From an uncultured Eubacteriales bacterium (GTDB lineage Bacteria; Bacillota; Clostridia; Peptostreptococcales; Anaerovoracaceae), in contig CADBJW010000001.1 in the NCBI GenBank assembly GCA_902795135.1, positions 1 through 64,000 on the forward strand: a stretch of 64,000 nucleotides of DNA, read 5' to 3'. The position numbers and the translations under genes were made by a program. The notes beneath the pieces are model-generated. The model saw only the letters and a program-made list of their open reading frames with translations. It did no database searches and was not told the origin of the DNA. This document shows, one piece after another, positions 42,147 to 49,980 of this stretch; within the stretch, counting starts at the first letter, position 1; the number at the start of each line of letters is the position of its first letter.

Positions 42147-43080
42147 AATCTATGGCAATTATTTCAACGCCGTCGCGCAAATCTTAGGGGAAGCCGTTCG
42201 CGGGGAACTGACGGAGAAGAAAATCTACGAGATCATCGATTCCAAAGCCTTTGCAGAAAGTTCCCTGAACATTCCGCAGGCGCTGAACAGCGGCGAATGG
42301 CCTTTGCTTGAGGAGAATCTGGAAACGCCGCTTTTGAACGAGCCGCAAATGCCCCTTACCACGTTGCAAAAGCGCTGGATGAAAGCGCTGCTTGCGGATC
42401 CGCGGATTCGTCTTTTTGATGTGCCGGCGGAGGGGCTGGAAGAGGTGGAGCCTCTGTACCGGCCGGGAGCCATTGTATATTTTGACCAATACGCAGATGG
42501 GGATCCCTTTGAAGACGAAGCCTATATCACCAACTTCCGCACCGCCCTGCAGGCCCTTCGGGAAAATCAGAAACTGCAGGTGGATTTTACGGGCGGAAAG
42601 GGCGGCAATCACAACTGGCAGTGCACGCCTTTGCGCATGGAGTACTCCTTAAAGGACGACAAGTTCCGGCTTATCGTTTGCCGGGGCGGCGAAGAACGGG
42701 TCATCAACGTGGCCAGAATCAATCGCTGCAGTTTAATGGAAGAAAAAGCGTCCCGGCCGCAGTCCATTGCACGCCCCAAAAGGCGTGTCCTTCTGGAACT
42801 GCGGAACGAGCGTAATGCACTGGAACGCGCCATGCTGCATTTCTCGCATCTGGAAAAAGAAACCACGAAACTTGCTTGCGCAGAAGACGCCAATGTGGAC
42901 GCGGCTGCGGACCGATACCGGATCACCCTCTGGTACCGCAGCGAGGACGAAACAGAGCTTCTGATACGGGTTCTGAGCTTTGGTCCGATGATCAAAGTCC
43001 TGGAGCCGGACTCATTCATCCAATTAATACGCCAGCGGCTCGCCCTGCAAAAGCGTATCAAGCGGGACGGTTCTTCTTGA
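42133..43080 (+). CDS. WYL-domain transcriptional regulator (second of a pair)
   Basis: 315 residues, related in layout to its neighbour but with a short N-terminal part (MLFHEIYGNYFNAVAQILGE). The middle carries LTTLQKRWMKALLADPRIRL, then the WYL-like stretch NHNWQCTPLRMEYSLKDDKF and a C-terminal effector fold. GAGGAGGTGACGGCA inside the preceding gene precedes ATG 42133. Its last codons (D-G-S-S-stop) are written by a copy of the GGGACGGTTC repeat element, so the natural end may have been altered by that insertion. The next gene, 203 bases on, is the TROVE-like protein with a structured leader. Confidence 0.78.
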   Translation: MLFHEIYGNYFNAVAQILGEAVRGELTEKKIYEIIDSKAFAESSLNIPQALNSGEWPLLEENLETPLLNEPQMPLTTLQKRWMKALLADPRIRLFDVPAEGLEEVEPLYRPGAIVYFDQYADGDPFEDEAYITNFRTALQALRENQKLQVDFTGGKGGNHNWQCTPLRMEYSLKDDKFRLIVCRGGEERVINVARINRCSLMEEKASRPQSIARPKRRVLLELRNERNALERAMLHFSHLEKETTKLACAEDANVDAAADRYRITLWYRSEDETELLIRVLSFGPMIKVLEPDSFIQLIRQRLALQKRIKRDGSS

Positions 43081-43086
43081 CATACC
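43064..43086 (+). repeat. REP-like element, copy 1 (decayed)
   Basis: GGGACGGTTCTTCTTGACAT plus ACC matches 44804-44826 at 21 of 23 positions. The left arm, GTATCAAGC, only partly pairs with the right arm. It supplies the stop codon of the second WYL gene. A T8 run at 43103-43110 follows and may end transcription. Confidence 0.6.
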
Positions 43087-43110
43087 TTTGATACATCGCA
43101 ACTTTTTTTT

Positions 43111-43286
43111 CATGATACCACTCCCAGGAGCTGTTAGGATAAGACCATCAAAAGGCACAGACAGCAAATACAAACAGGCTTACCGTTATAAACCAAGTGG
43201 GTACGAGCTCCCACTTATGTGAGCCAAGGGCTCACACCATCAAATGTGCCTTGTTCAATCATTAAAAAGGGAGGAGTGGTATTATG
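43111..43286 (+). promoter_or_regulatory. Multi-branched RNA leader whose closing stem contains the start codon of the TROVE-like gene
   Basis: Four nested pairings are exact by eye. P1: 43111-43124 (CATGATACCACTCC) with 43273-43286 (GGAGTGGTATTATG), 14 pairs with one G-U, burying the AUG at 43284 and the end of the GGGAGG ribosome site. P2: AAGGCACA (43152-43159) with TGTGCCTT (43245-43252). P3: AAGTGGG (43195-43201) with CCCACTT (43210-43216). P4: TGTGAGCC (43218-43225) with GGCTCACA (43229-43236). ACCATCAAA is directly repeated at 43144 and 43236. In this fold translation is blocked, so a switch or a bound RNA partner (Y-RNA-like) is implied. No riboswitch class I know matches it. Confidence 0.75.
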
Positions 43287-44768
43287 TTAAACATGCTGAA
43301 AAGAATGATGAACAGAACCTACACGGAAAACGGCGCGGTAACGTTCAGAACGACACGGTCTGACTGCCTCGACCTTTTCTCCCGCATCGGCGCGCTGAGA
43401 AACGCCTCCGAGGAATTTATCATCGATAGCTTTGCAAAGGCATACATCGAGAACCCGGATCTGGCGATGAAGATCCTGTTTTATGCCAGAGATATCCGCG
43501 GCGGTCTGGGGGAACGCAGAGTGTTCCGTGTCATTATGAACTGGCTTGCCGGTTTCCACGGCGAGTCTGTGATCAGAAATATCGAACATATCGCGGAATA
43601 TGGTAGATTCGATGATATCGTAGAGCTCATCGATACCGAGTGCGGCGAGGCGGCACTGGCATACATCGAGATGCAGCTTGGGGCCGACATGGACGCCTGC
43701 GCAGAAGGCAGAAGTGTCTCCCTGCTGGCAAAGTGGCTTCCTTCCGTCAACGCATCCAACGCGGATACAGTACGAAGAGCAAAGGCCATCGCAAAGGCTT
43801 TGGGAATGTCGCAGGCGGAGTACCGTCGGACTCTGAGCCGTCTGAGAGCGGAAATCAGAATCATCGAAAACAACCTTCGGGAAAGAGATTATACGTTTGA
43901 TTATTCACGGCAACCTTCAAAGGCAATGTTCAAGTACCGCGGCGCATTTATCCGAAACGATAAGGAGCGCTATCTGGAGTATCTGAACATGGTTCAAAGA
44001 GGGGAAGTGAAGCTGAACACTGCGGCTTTGATGCCTTATGACATCATCGCTCCGCTCATGGGAGGCAGATATGTAAGTTACGACGGAAGAGTAACCATGA
44101 CACCGGAAATGCGTATGTCCATGAACGTATCCTGGGAAGCCCTGGAAGACTTCACGGACGACCGGAACGCATTGGTCGTAGTGGACGGTTCCGGATCCAT
44201 GTACTGGGGCGGCACACCGCTTCCGGAAGCTGTCGCCATCTCACTGGCAATCTACTTCGCCGAAAGAAATACAGGGGCGTTCAAGAACCACTTTGTTACG
44301 TTCTCATCATCACCGCAGATGGTTGAGATCAAGGGCAGTGACATTGTCGACAAGACCGTTTACTGCGAGACCTTCAACGAAGTTAGCAACACAAACCTGC
44401 AGGCAGTATTCCAGCTTTTGCTGAAGACTGCAGTGGCAAACCGTGTTCCGCAGAGTGAAATGCCGGAAACCCTGTATATCATCTCGGACATGGAATTCGA
44501 TTCCTGCATTGATGGTGGAGAGATGACAAACTTCGAATACGCAACAAAGCTGTTCCGGCGACACGGCTACAAGCTGCCGCAAATCGTCTTCTGGAACGTA
44601 CAAAGCAGAAACGCTCAAGTTCCGGTAACGATGAACGAGCAAGGCGTCGTCCTGGTATCCGGGTTCACTCCGAGATTGTTCTCGATGATCACCTCTGGAG
44701 AGTATGACCCGTACAGCTTCATGCTGCAAGTCGTTGAAACCGAGCGATATGCAGTGGTCGCGGCGTAA
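43284..44768 (+). CDS. DUF2828 / TROVE-like RNA-binding protein with vWA domain
   Basis: 494 residues. The helical first part has TROVE/DUF2828 character: LAMKILFYARDIRGGLGERR, LLAKWLPSVNASN, YRRTLSRLRAEIRIIENNLR. A von Willebrand A domain follows from about 290, with the MIDAS motif VVDGSGSM near 299-306, a Thr/Ser loop and ISDMEFDS. This is the architecture of Ro60-type ring proteins, which bind misfolded RNAs and Y RNAs. Bacterial Ro genes are often paired with rtcB, and here rtcB follows by 85 bases. GGGAGG lies before the ATG at 43284, but both are partly held in a 14-bp RNA stem, so translation is probably conditional. Confidence 0.88.
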   Translation: MLNMLKRMMNRTYTENGAVTFRTTRSDCLDLFSRIGALRNASEEFIIDSFAKAYIENPDLAMKILFYARDIRGGLGERRVFRVIMNWLAGFHGESVIRNIEHIAEYGRFDDIVELIDTECGEAALAYIEMQLGADMDACAEGRSVSLLAKWLPSVNASNADTVRRAKAIAKALGMSQAEYRRTLSRLRAEIRIIENNLRERDYTFDYSRQPSKAMFKYRGAFIRNDKERYLEYLNMVQRGEVKLNTAALMPYDIIAPLMGGRYVSYDGRVTMTPEMRMSMNVSWEALEDFTDDRNALVVVDGSGSMYWGGTPLPEAVAISLAIYFAERNTGAFKNHFVTFSSSPQMVEIKGSDIVDKTVYCETFNEVSNTNLQAVFQLLLKTAVANRVPQSEMPETLYIISDMEFDSCIDGGEMTNFEYATKLFRRHGYKLPQIVFWNVQSRNAQVPVTMNEQGVVLVSGFTPRLFSMITSGEYDPYSFMLQVVETERYAVVAA

Positions 44769-44773
44769 GAGAA

Positions 44774-44827
44774 AATGGGTGTGTCAAAATGGGTGTGTCA
44801 AAAGGGACGGTTCTTTTTGACACACCC
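44774..44827 (+). repeat. REP-like hairpin element, copy 2
   Basis: A tandem ATGGGTGTGTCAAA is followed by GGGACGGTTC and the return arm TTTTTGACACACCC. GGGTGTGTCAAAA (44791-44803) pairs with the closing arm (44815-44827) over about 12-13 bp. It is the same family as 43064-43086 and resembles REP hairpins moved by RAYT/Y1 transposases; none is encoded here. It lies in the gap between the TROVE-like and rtcB genes and may stabilise or terminate the upstream message. Confidence 0.75.
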
Positions 44828-44853
44828 TGTAATAACATAGAGAGGATAAGGAA

Positions 44854-45951
44854 ATGCTGGAAATTAAGGGACAATTTAATACTGCGATCTGCTATGCAAC
44901 CGTCATCGAAGAGGAGGCGGTGGATCAGATCCGGCGTATGTGTGATTATGAGTTCACCGCGGGTTCCAGAGTTCGGATCATGCCGGACGTTCACGCAGGC
45001 AAAAGCTGCACCATCGGCACCACGATGACAATCGTGGATAAAGTTGTCCCGAACATTGTGGGCGTGGATATCGGATGCGGCATGTATACTCTGACTCTGG
45101 GCGATGTGGACATTGATTTTGCCCGAGTTGATGAGGCAGCGCATGCCATTCCATCCGGAACGTCCGTATGGGACAGAGACTGCGAGCCCTTTGCTTTTGA
45201 GTCGCTGCGCTGCTTTGAAGGATTGACGAATCTGCAGCGGCTTGGGCGAAGCATCGGAACGTTGGGAGGAGGAAACCATTTTATTGAGATCGACGCAGCC
45301 GAAGATGGAACCAAGTATCTGGTCGTCCATTCCGGAAGCCGGAATCTGGGTCATCAGGTCGCTCGGTATTACCAGAAGCTGGCGGTGGAACTGCACCGCG
45401 AGAATGAGTCGGATTTGCCGGATGATCTGTGTTATTTGTACGGTTCCTACCTGGAAGACTACTTGCATGATGTGGCGATCTGTCAGGATTTTGCGCGGAG
45501 AAACCGGGAAATCATGGCGGAAATCATTCTCGATATGACCGGAATGACATCTACAGATGAGTTCCATACGATCCACAACTATATTGATACGGAGGAAATG
45601 ATTCTCCGAAAGGGAGCCATTGCCGCACACAAGAATGAGAAGGTTTTGATCCCAATCAATATGCGAGACGGGTCGGTGCTGGCCTATGGAAAGGGCAATG
45701 AAGAGTGGAACTACTCTGCGCCCCATGGGGCAGGGCGGCTCATGTCGCGATCTGGCGCTAGAGAGACGCTGGATATGGAGGAATACCGACGTTCCATGGA
45801 AGGCATCTATACAACTTCCGTCAGCACCAAGACGCTGGATGAGGCGCCGATGGCATATAAGGCGCTGGAGGACATTATCGGAGTCATTCAGGATTCCGTG
45901 GATATCATTGAGGTCCTGAAGCCGGTTTACAACTTTAAGGCAGCAGAATAA
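44854..45951 (+). CDS. rtcB: RtcB RNA-splicing ligase
   Basis: 365 residues, the short RtcB form. RtcB joins RNA ends with 2',3'-cyclic phosphate or 3'-phosphate to 5'-OH using GTP and Mn2+. Marks: MPDVHAGKSCTIGTT, metal cysteine C75 in GVDIGCGMYT, GGGNHFIEID, VVHSGSRNLGHQVA, and H291 in APHGAGRLMSR, the His that is guanylylated. No archease gene is nearby. GAGAGGATAAGG precedes the ATG. Placed after the TROVE-like protein and behind WYL regulators and an ADP-ribosylglycohydrolase, it is the enzyme of a damaged-tRNA/rRNA repair operon. Confidence 0.95.
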   Translation: MLEIKGQFNTAICYATVIEEEAVDQIRRMCDYEFTAGSRVRIMPDVHAGKSCTIGTTMTIVDKVVPNIVGVDIGCGMYTLTLGDVDIDFARVDEAAHAIPSGTSVWDRDCEPFAFESLRCFEGLTNLQRLGRSIGTLGGGNHFIEIDAAEDGTKYLVVHSGSRNLGHQVARYYQKLAVELHRENESDLPDDLCYLYGSYLEDYLHDVAICQDFARRNREIMAEIILDMTGMTSTDEFHTIHNYIDTEEMILRKGAIAAHKNEKVLIPINMRDGSVLAYGKGNEEWNYSAPHGAGRLMSRSGARETLDMEEYRRSMEGIYTTSVSTKTLDEAPMAYKALEDIIGVIQDSVDIIEVLKPVYNFKAAE

Positions 45952-45973
45952 GGCAACGAGGATACGAGACGAA

Positions 45974-47356
45974 ATGACGAAACAAGAACACGACAAAAGG
46001 TATTATCGAATTGTCCTCATTCTGTATTGTTTGGGGCTTTTGGTTGGAGGCCTATATGTTGGAATGGTCGCGCCGGTGCGAACTGTGGTACAGGCTCAGT
46101 TTGGGTTGGATGACGGCACCGGCATTTGGATGATCAATATCTATACGCTGTTTTACGCGGCACTGATTCCCGTCATCGGAAAGATGGCGGATCGGTATGG
46201 GCGCAATCTTGTATTTAGCATATGCATCCTCGTGTTTATGGCGGGAGCGGCAATCTGCGGACTGTCCTCTTTCCTGAACCATTTTGGGGTGCTGTTGGTT
46301 GGCCGCGTGATTCAGGCTGCCGGCGCGGGCGGCATGATTCCCGTGGCAACGGCAGAAATCGGGACGACATTTCCAAAAGAAAAAAGAGGATTTGCCCTCG
46401 GCGTGGCAGCGGGCGTGACCGGAATCGCCAATGTGCTGGGCGCGGGAGTCGGGAGCGCTGTAGTTGGCATTGCCGGACAGAATCACTGGGCGGTGATGTT
46501 CTATGCATCCATTCCAGTGTGCATCGCCCTATTCATTGGCGCCCGAATCCTATTGCAACGCAGTACAAAAACAGTCTCCGGCAGGATGGATCTGCCGGGG
46601 TCTGTTTTGTTGGTTGTATCGGTTCTGCTTTTGCTTTGGGGGCTGAAACAATTGGATGTATTGCACTTGGCGGACTCCCTATCTCAGGGCGGAACGGGCT
46701 TGATGCTGGCTGGCTTTGTGCTGTGCGCTGCCGCATTCTTCCTTTGGGAACGACGCGCCGAAGATCCGGTGTTCCAAATGGAATTTCTCAAAAGCCGCGC
46801 CATCGTTATCACGATGATCGTGTCGTTTTTGATTGGCTGCGTCATCGTTGCCATGATGCTGATTCCGGAATTTGCGGAATACGTTATGCGTGCGCCGGTG
46901 GGTTCCGGCGGCTACTATATGCTCATCATTGGTGTCATGTCCATGGTGGGACCGCCTCTGGGCGGGAAACTGATCGACCGGTTCGGCCCGAAGAAGGTGT
47001 TGATTTTTGGCCTTGCCATTATGATTATCGGGTATGTCTATTTGGCCTTCTTTGTTTCGCGGAATCCTTCCGCGGCTGCCTTGGTGTTCGGACTTGCCCT
47101 GGTGGGCCTTGGAATGGGCTTTGCCATGGGCGCGCCAACGAATTACATGATTCTCGACAACACGAGCCCAGAACGAAGCACTTCCGCCATCGCCACCATC
47201 ACATTGATTCGTCAGATGGGGACGACGATTGCGCCAGCCATTTACGTTGGATTCATCACCGCCACAGGCATTTGCACAGCCGGGTATCAGAACATGCTGC
47301 TGTGTGTGGCGGGGTTTGCGCTGGCGGCAATCTTTGCCATGCTCTTTTACCGCTAA
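45974..47356 (+). CDS. MFS drug exporter, DHA2 (EmrB/QacA) type
   Basis: 460 residues with about 14 membrane segments. The motif A region GKMADRYGRN (residues ~72-81) and the motif C-like GVAAGVTGIANVLGAGVGSA are antiporter marks. Members expel drugs, dyes or bile acids by proton exchange. It begins 22 bases after rtcB, so it may share that transcript, though a link to RNA repair is not obvious. There is no divergent regulator. The 347-base gap that follows contains a perfect palindrome. Confidence 0.88.
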   Translation: MTKQEHDKRYYRIVLILYCLGLLVGGLYVGMVAPVRTVVQAQFGLDDGTGIWMINIYTLFYAALIPVIGKMADRYGRNLVFSICILVFMAGAAICGLSSFLNHFGVLLVGRVIQAAGAGGMIPVATAEIGTTFPKEKRGFALGVAAGVTGIANVLGAGVGSAVVGIAGQNHWAVMFYASIPVCIALFIGARILLQRSTKTVSGRMDLPGSVLLVVSVLLLLWGLKQLDVLHLADSLSQGGTGLMLAGFVLCAAAFFLWERRAEDPVFQMEFLKSRAIVITMIVSFLIGCVIVAMMLIPEFAEYVMRAPVGSGGYYMLIIGVMSMVGPPLGGKLIDRFGPKKVLIFGLAIMIIGYVYLAFFVSRNPSAAALVFGLALVGLGMGFAMGAPTNYMILDNTSPERSTSAIATITLIRQMGTTIAPAIYVGFITATGICTAGYQNMLLCVAGFALAAIFAMLFYR

Positions 47357-47703
47357 TTTCAAAAGCTCCGATCTCGAATACTATCTATAATGTTATTTTT
47401 AGAATAAAAACTCATCAGACAATCGTATCAGGAGGAATTATTCTCAGAAAATAGGGAGAGGTCACTGATTTTTAGAATACATTCTAAAAATCTTGCCTGA
47501 AGAGTGTAAATCTGAGAATTTGTCCAAAGGGAAGTCTCGGGCCTCCACTCGAAAGTGTCGAAGAATTGAACGGTGTTATGTCTTAATAAGAAATGGTGGC
47601 AGGTCTTAATCGGGACAAAGCTTGATTTGAAGAGCGTTTGGTTACATAATAGAGTGAGAAGAATAAGTCAACACGATTGAATGAGAAGTAGGGGAGAAGA
47701 AAC
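47357..47703. promoter_or_regulatory. Non-coding gap with a perfect 26-bp palindrome
   Basis: No gene is visible. GATTTTTAGAAT-AC-ATTCTAAAAATC (47467-47492) is a perfect inverted repeat, and a related half site (TTTTTAGAATAAAA) lies near 47396. There is no T-run, so an operator is likelier than a terminator. A TTGATTTGAAG...CATAAT arrangement near 47622-47650 may be the promoter of the DUF4230 gene. Confidence 0.5.
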
Positions 47704-48294
47704 ATGAAAAAAGCGTTGGCAATACTGATTGTTATCATCATTGCCCTGATCGCCGGATTTGCCGGCGGAGTTTATTATGCGGGCCTTGATGGCAACCATT
47801 ATGAAACGACGGCCATCGAAGAAAAGATACTTGAAATATCGGAATTGGCAACGTTAGAATTTGATTATACCGATGATGGCGACTTCTCCGGAGACGCCAA
47901 AAAGCTCTTCGGTCACGATGTTCCATTTACCAAAAAGGCAATGAAAATCCGATACAGCGGCACCGTTAAAATGGGGCCAAATCTGGAGAACATGAAATTG
48001 GACCTGGATGATGATGCGAACAAACTGACGGTAACCATTCCACATAGCGAAATTCTGAGCCACGAAATCGATGAAGACAGCATCGAAATCGTCTACATAA
48101 AAAACGGTGTGTTCAACTCCGTAACACCGGAAAACACCAATCAGCTCAGGAAGGATACGAAGGAAAAGAAGGAAAAGAGCATACTGAAATCGGATTCTCT
48201 CGATCAGGCAGATCAGAAAGCTGTCGAGCAGATTACGACCTTTTTGAATTCCGTATATCCGGATCTAGAAGTTGAAGTGAAGGTAAAAAAGTAG
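47704..48294 (+). CDS. DUF4230-family membrane-anchored protein
   Basis: 196 residues. One N-terminal membrane segment (about 4-26, ILIVIIIALIAGFAGGVYYA) is followed by an exported alpha/beta domain: IEEKILEISELATLEFDYTD, MKIRYSGTVKMGPNLENMKL and LTVTIPHSEILSHEIDEDSI fit DUF4230. The C-terminal third is Lys-rich, then ITTFLNSVYPDLEVEVKVK. Function is unknown and an envelope-stress role is only a guess. GGGGAGAAGAAAC precedes the ATG. It starts a co-directional run of five genes to 50903. Confidence 0.82.
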   Translation: MKKALAILIVIIIALIAGFAGGVYYAGLDGNHYETTAIEEKILEISELATLEFDYTDDGDFSGDAKKLFGHDVPFTKKAMKIRYSGTVKMGPNLENMKLDLDDDANKLTVTIPHSEILSHEIDEDSIEIVYIKNGVFNSVTPENTNQLRKDTKEKKEKSILKSDSLDQADQKAVEQITTFLNSVYPDLEVEVKVKK

Positions 48295-48303
48295 AGGCAA
48301 CGG

Positions 48304-48873
48304 GTGACAACAGACCAGGTTTTAAAAGACAGCGATATTAGAGATCCACTGTTTGACTATCTGGAAGCGTACTATGGGAAAGTCCGCTTTCTGGAGGAAA
48401 AGGTTACAGGTCGCGCCCGTGCGGACGTAGTCATGGTTTTGCCGGATCGCCTGTGCGGCATTGAAATCAAAAGCGATGCGGATACGTATGCGAGGTTGGA
48501 AAAACAAGTCAAAAACTACGACAAATATTATGACGAAAACTACATCGTCGCCGGTTCGACCCATGCCATGCACGTGGCAGAACACGTGCCCGACCATTGG
48601 GGCATCATTACGGTGGAACTGATCAAAGGCCGGGTAGACTTTTACCGCATGCGTGAGGCAACGCCCAATCCAAAAGCAGTGCTGAAGCAAAAGCTCAGCC
48701 TTCTTTGGAAAGCGGAGCTGGCGCACATCCAAAAACAAAACGGCCTGCCCAAATACACAAACAAAAGCAAGAAATTCATTTCAGAGAAATTAATAGAACG
48801 CGTTCCGGAAGAACTCCTGCAATTGCAGATCAGCGAAGAGCTTTTTGAACGCGATTATACGATTTACGAATAA
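48304..48873 (+). CDS. sce7726-like protein with PD-(D/E)XK nuclease-type core
   Basis: 189 residues from GTG 48304, just after GAGGCAAC. The segment RARADVVMVLPDRLCGIEIK and the following SDADTYARLEKQVKNYDKYY give the Asp...Glu-x-Lys pattern of PD-(D/E)XK nucleases as seen in sce7725/sce7726-type proteins, then a WGIITVEL strand. The C-terminal helical part (KAVLKQKLSLLWKAELAHIQ) is likely for DNA or partner binding. Such proteins are suspected of roles in phage defence or mobile elements but are uncharacterised. It lies 9 bases after the DUF4230 gene and 13 before its likely partner. Confidence 0.75.
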   Translation: MTTDQVLKDSDIRDPLFDYLEAYYGKVRFLEEKVTGRARADVVMVLPDRLCGIEIKSDADTYARLEKQVKNYDKYYDENYIVAGSTHAMHVAEHVPDHWGIITVELIKGRVDFYRMREATPNPKAVLKQKLSLLWKAELAHIQKQNGLPKYTNKSKKFISEKLIERVPEELLQLQISEELFERDYTIYE

Positions 48874-48886
48874 CGACGAAACCATT

Positions 48887-49156
48887 ATGGGTAACGTAAA
48901 GAGTAACGAATTATATGAGCTAATGCTCCGCAAGGGATATCCGGAAGAATTCGCGCAGCTTGTCGCAGCCGAAATGCATACGGAATTTACGGCCACGCGG
49001 ATGATTGGATACATCAGCAAAAGCGCGAAGCTTCCGCTGGAAGAGGTCGCCGATGAGATGCTCGCCATTCTCAGCGACCGCGACCGGATCACCCAAAAGC
49101 ATCTGCTGGAGCATGCCCAGGCAAAAATCAACGCAATATACCGGGAAGAACTATAA
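48887..49156 (+). CDS. Small helical protein, partner of the nuclease-type gene
   Basis: 89 residues, all helical: SNELYELMLRKGYPEEFAQL, TEFTATRMIGYISKSAKLPL, EEVADEMLAILSDRDRITQK. I recall similar short proteins in many Clostridia (the YPEEF...TATRMIGYL and DEMLAILSDR marks) without a known function. An in-frame upstream opening from 48845 overlaps the previous gene. The ATG at 48887 is chosen for family length although no SD is clear, which suggests translation coupled to the gene before it. Confidence 0.7.
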   Translation: MGNVKSNELYELMLRKGYPEEFAQLVAAEMHTEFTATRMIGYISKSAKLPLEEVADEMLAILSDRDRITQKHLLEHAQAKINAIYREEL

Positions 49157-49176
49157 GCGTTTTGGGGGGATGATAA

Positions 49177-49980
49177 ATGCTTGGATGGTTATTTAGTATT
49201 GTATTTCTTAAAATACTATTCTATATTGTCGCAATCTGTTTTGGGATTCTGATCATACTTGTCATTATTCGATTGATCGTTACTGAGGTGACGCGAATTT
49301 CCGCAGAGAGAAATGCAAAGGCCGCCAGAGAGAAACATGGAGAAGGGTCGGTCGGTGATTTAATTGCGAGAAATCAGGCGGACGCGGCAAAGGGAGATTT
49401 GAGCGCGCTTCTTGACACCAGTGTGGACCGGAAAGACGCCATGAAAATACTGGAATGGTTTCATGAGTATGTAACCTTGGGGAAATATTATGCGATCCGG
49501 GAAAACGATGCGAAGCCGGGCGAACCAAACTACGCCATCGTTATGGAAAACGGAAGCGGATATGATTTTAAGGAATTCCGATGCAAAGTCACTCCAGGGA
49601 AACCCGGTATGGAATTTCCTACGACGGAGTGCGTTGCGAGAGACTGGAGAAAACGCCGGGAAGGACAGCTGTGGTTTTACTGTTCCGATCCAGAAGTCAG
49701 CAGACTGAGGATCGATGTGAATGACATCCGTTACCTATTGGGAATCGGTACAGTAGAAGATGAGGAGCGACGCAGGAAACAGCGGCTGGAGGATTTGAAT
49801 GACATTGTCGAAAACATGGGCGGAGATTCCGACTCCGATTATGTGGGGGAAACGAATCAAAGCGAACCGTATGTGTACATTTGTCCGGAATGCGAATCTC
49901 CATACGATGGATTCTACTGCAAAGCTTGCGGATATATGGGAGGAGAAGACGATTACGTCCAGGAAGATGAGCCATGGTAA
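49177..49980 (+). CDS. Membrane protein with C-terminal zinc ribbon
   Basis: 267 residues. One long N-terminal hydrophobic stretch (about 4-33) anchors a mainly cytoplasmic protein. The middle is a mixed alpha/beta domain I do not recognise (MKILEWFHEYVTLGKYYAIR and QLWFYCSDPEVSRLRIDVND). The end holds a zinc ribbon, CPECESPYDGFYCKACGYMG. GGGGGGATG precedes the ATG. It overlaps the exported endonuclease gene by 7 bases, so the two are co-translated and perhaps work at the membrane together. Confidence 0.75.
   Translation: MLGWLFSIVFLKILFYIVAICFGILIILVIIRLIVTEVTRISAERNAKAAREKHGEGSVGDLIARNQADAAKGDLSALLDTSVDRKDAMKILEWFHEYVTLGKYYAIRENDAKPGEPNYAIVMENGSGYDFKEFRCKVTPGKPGMEFPTTECVARDWRKRREGQLWFYCSDPEVSRLRIDVNDIRYLLGIGTVEDEERRRKQRLEDLNDIVENMGGDSDSDYVGETNQSEPYVYICPECESPYDGFYCKACGYMGGEDDYVQEDEPW

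Noticed and set aside
46222-47454. A 410-codon frame overlapping the MFS gene on the same strand
   Set aside because: It is out of frame with a clear 14-segment transporter, is rich in Arg/His/Cys/Gly, and has no membrane pattern or SD.
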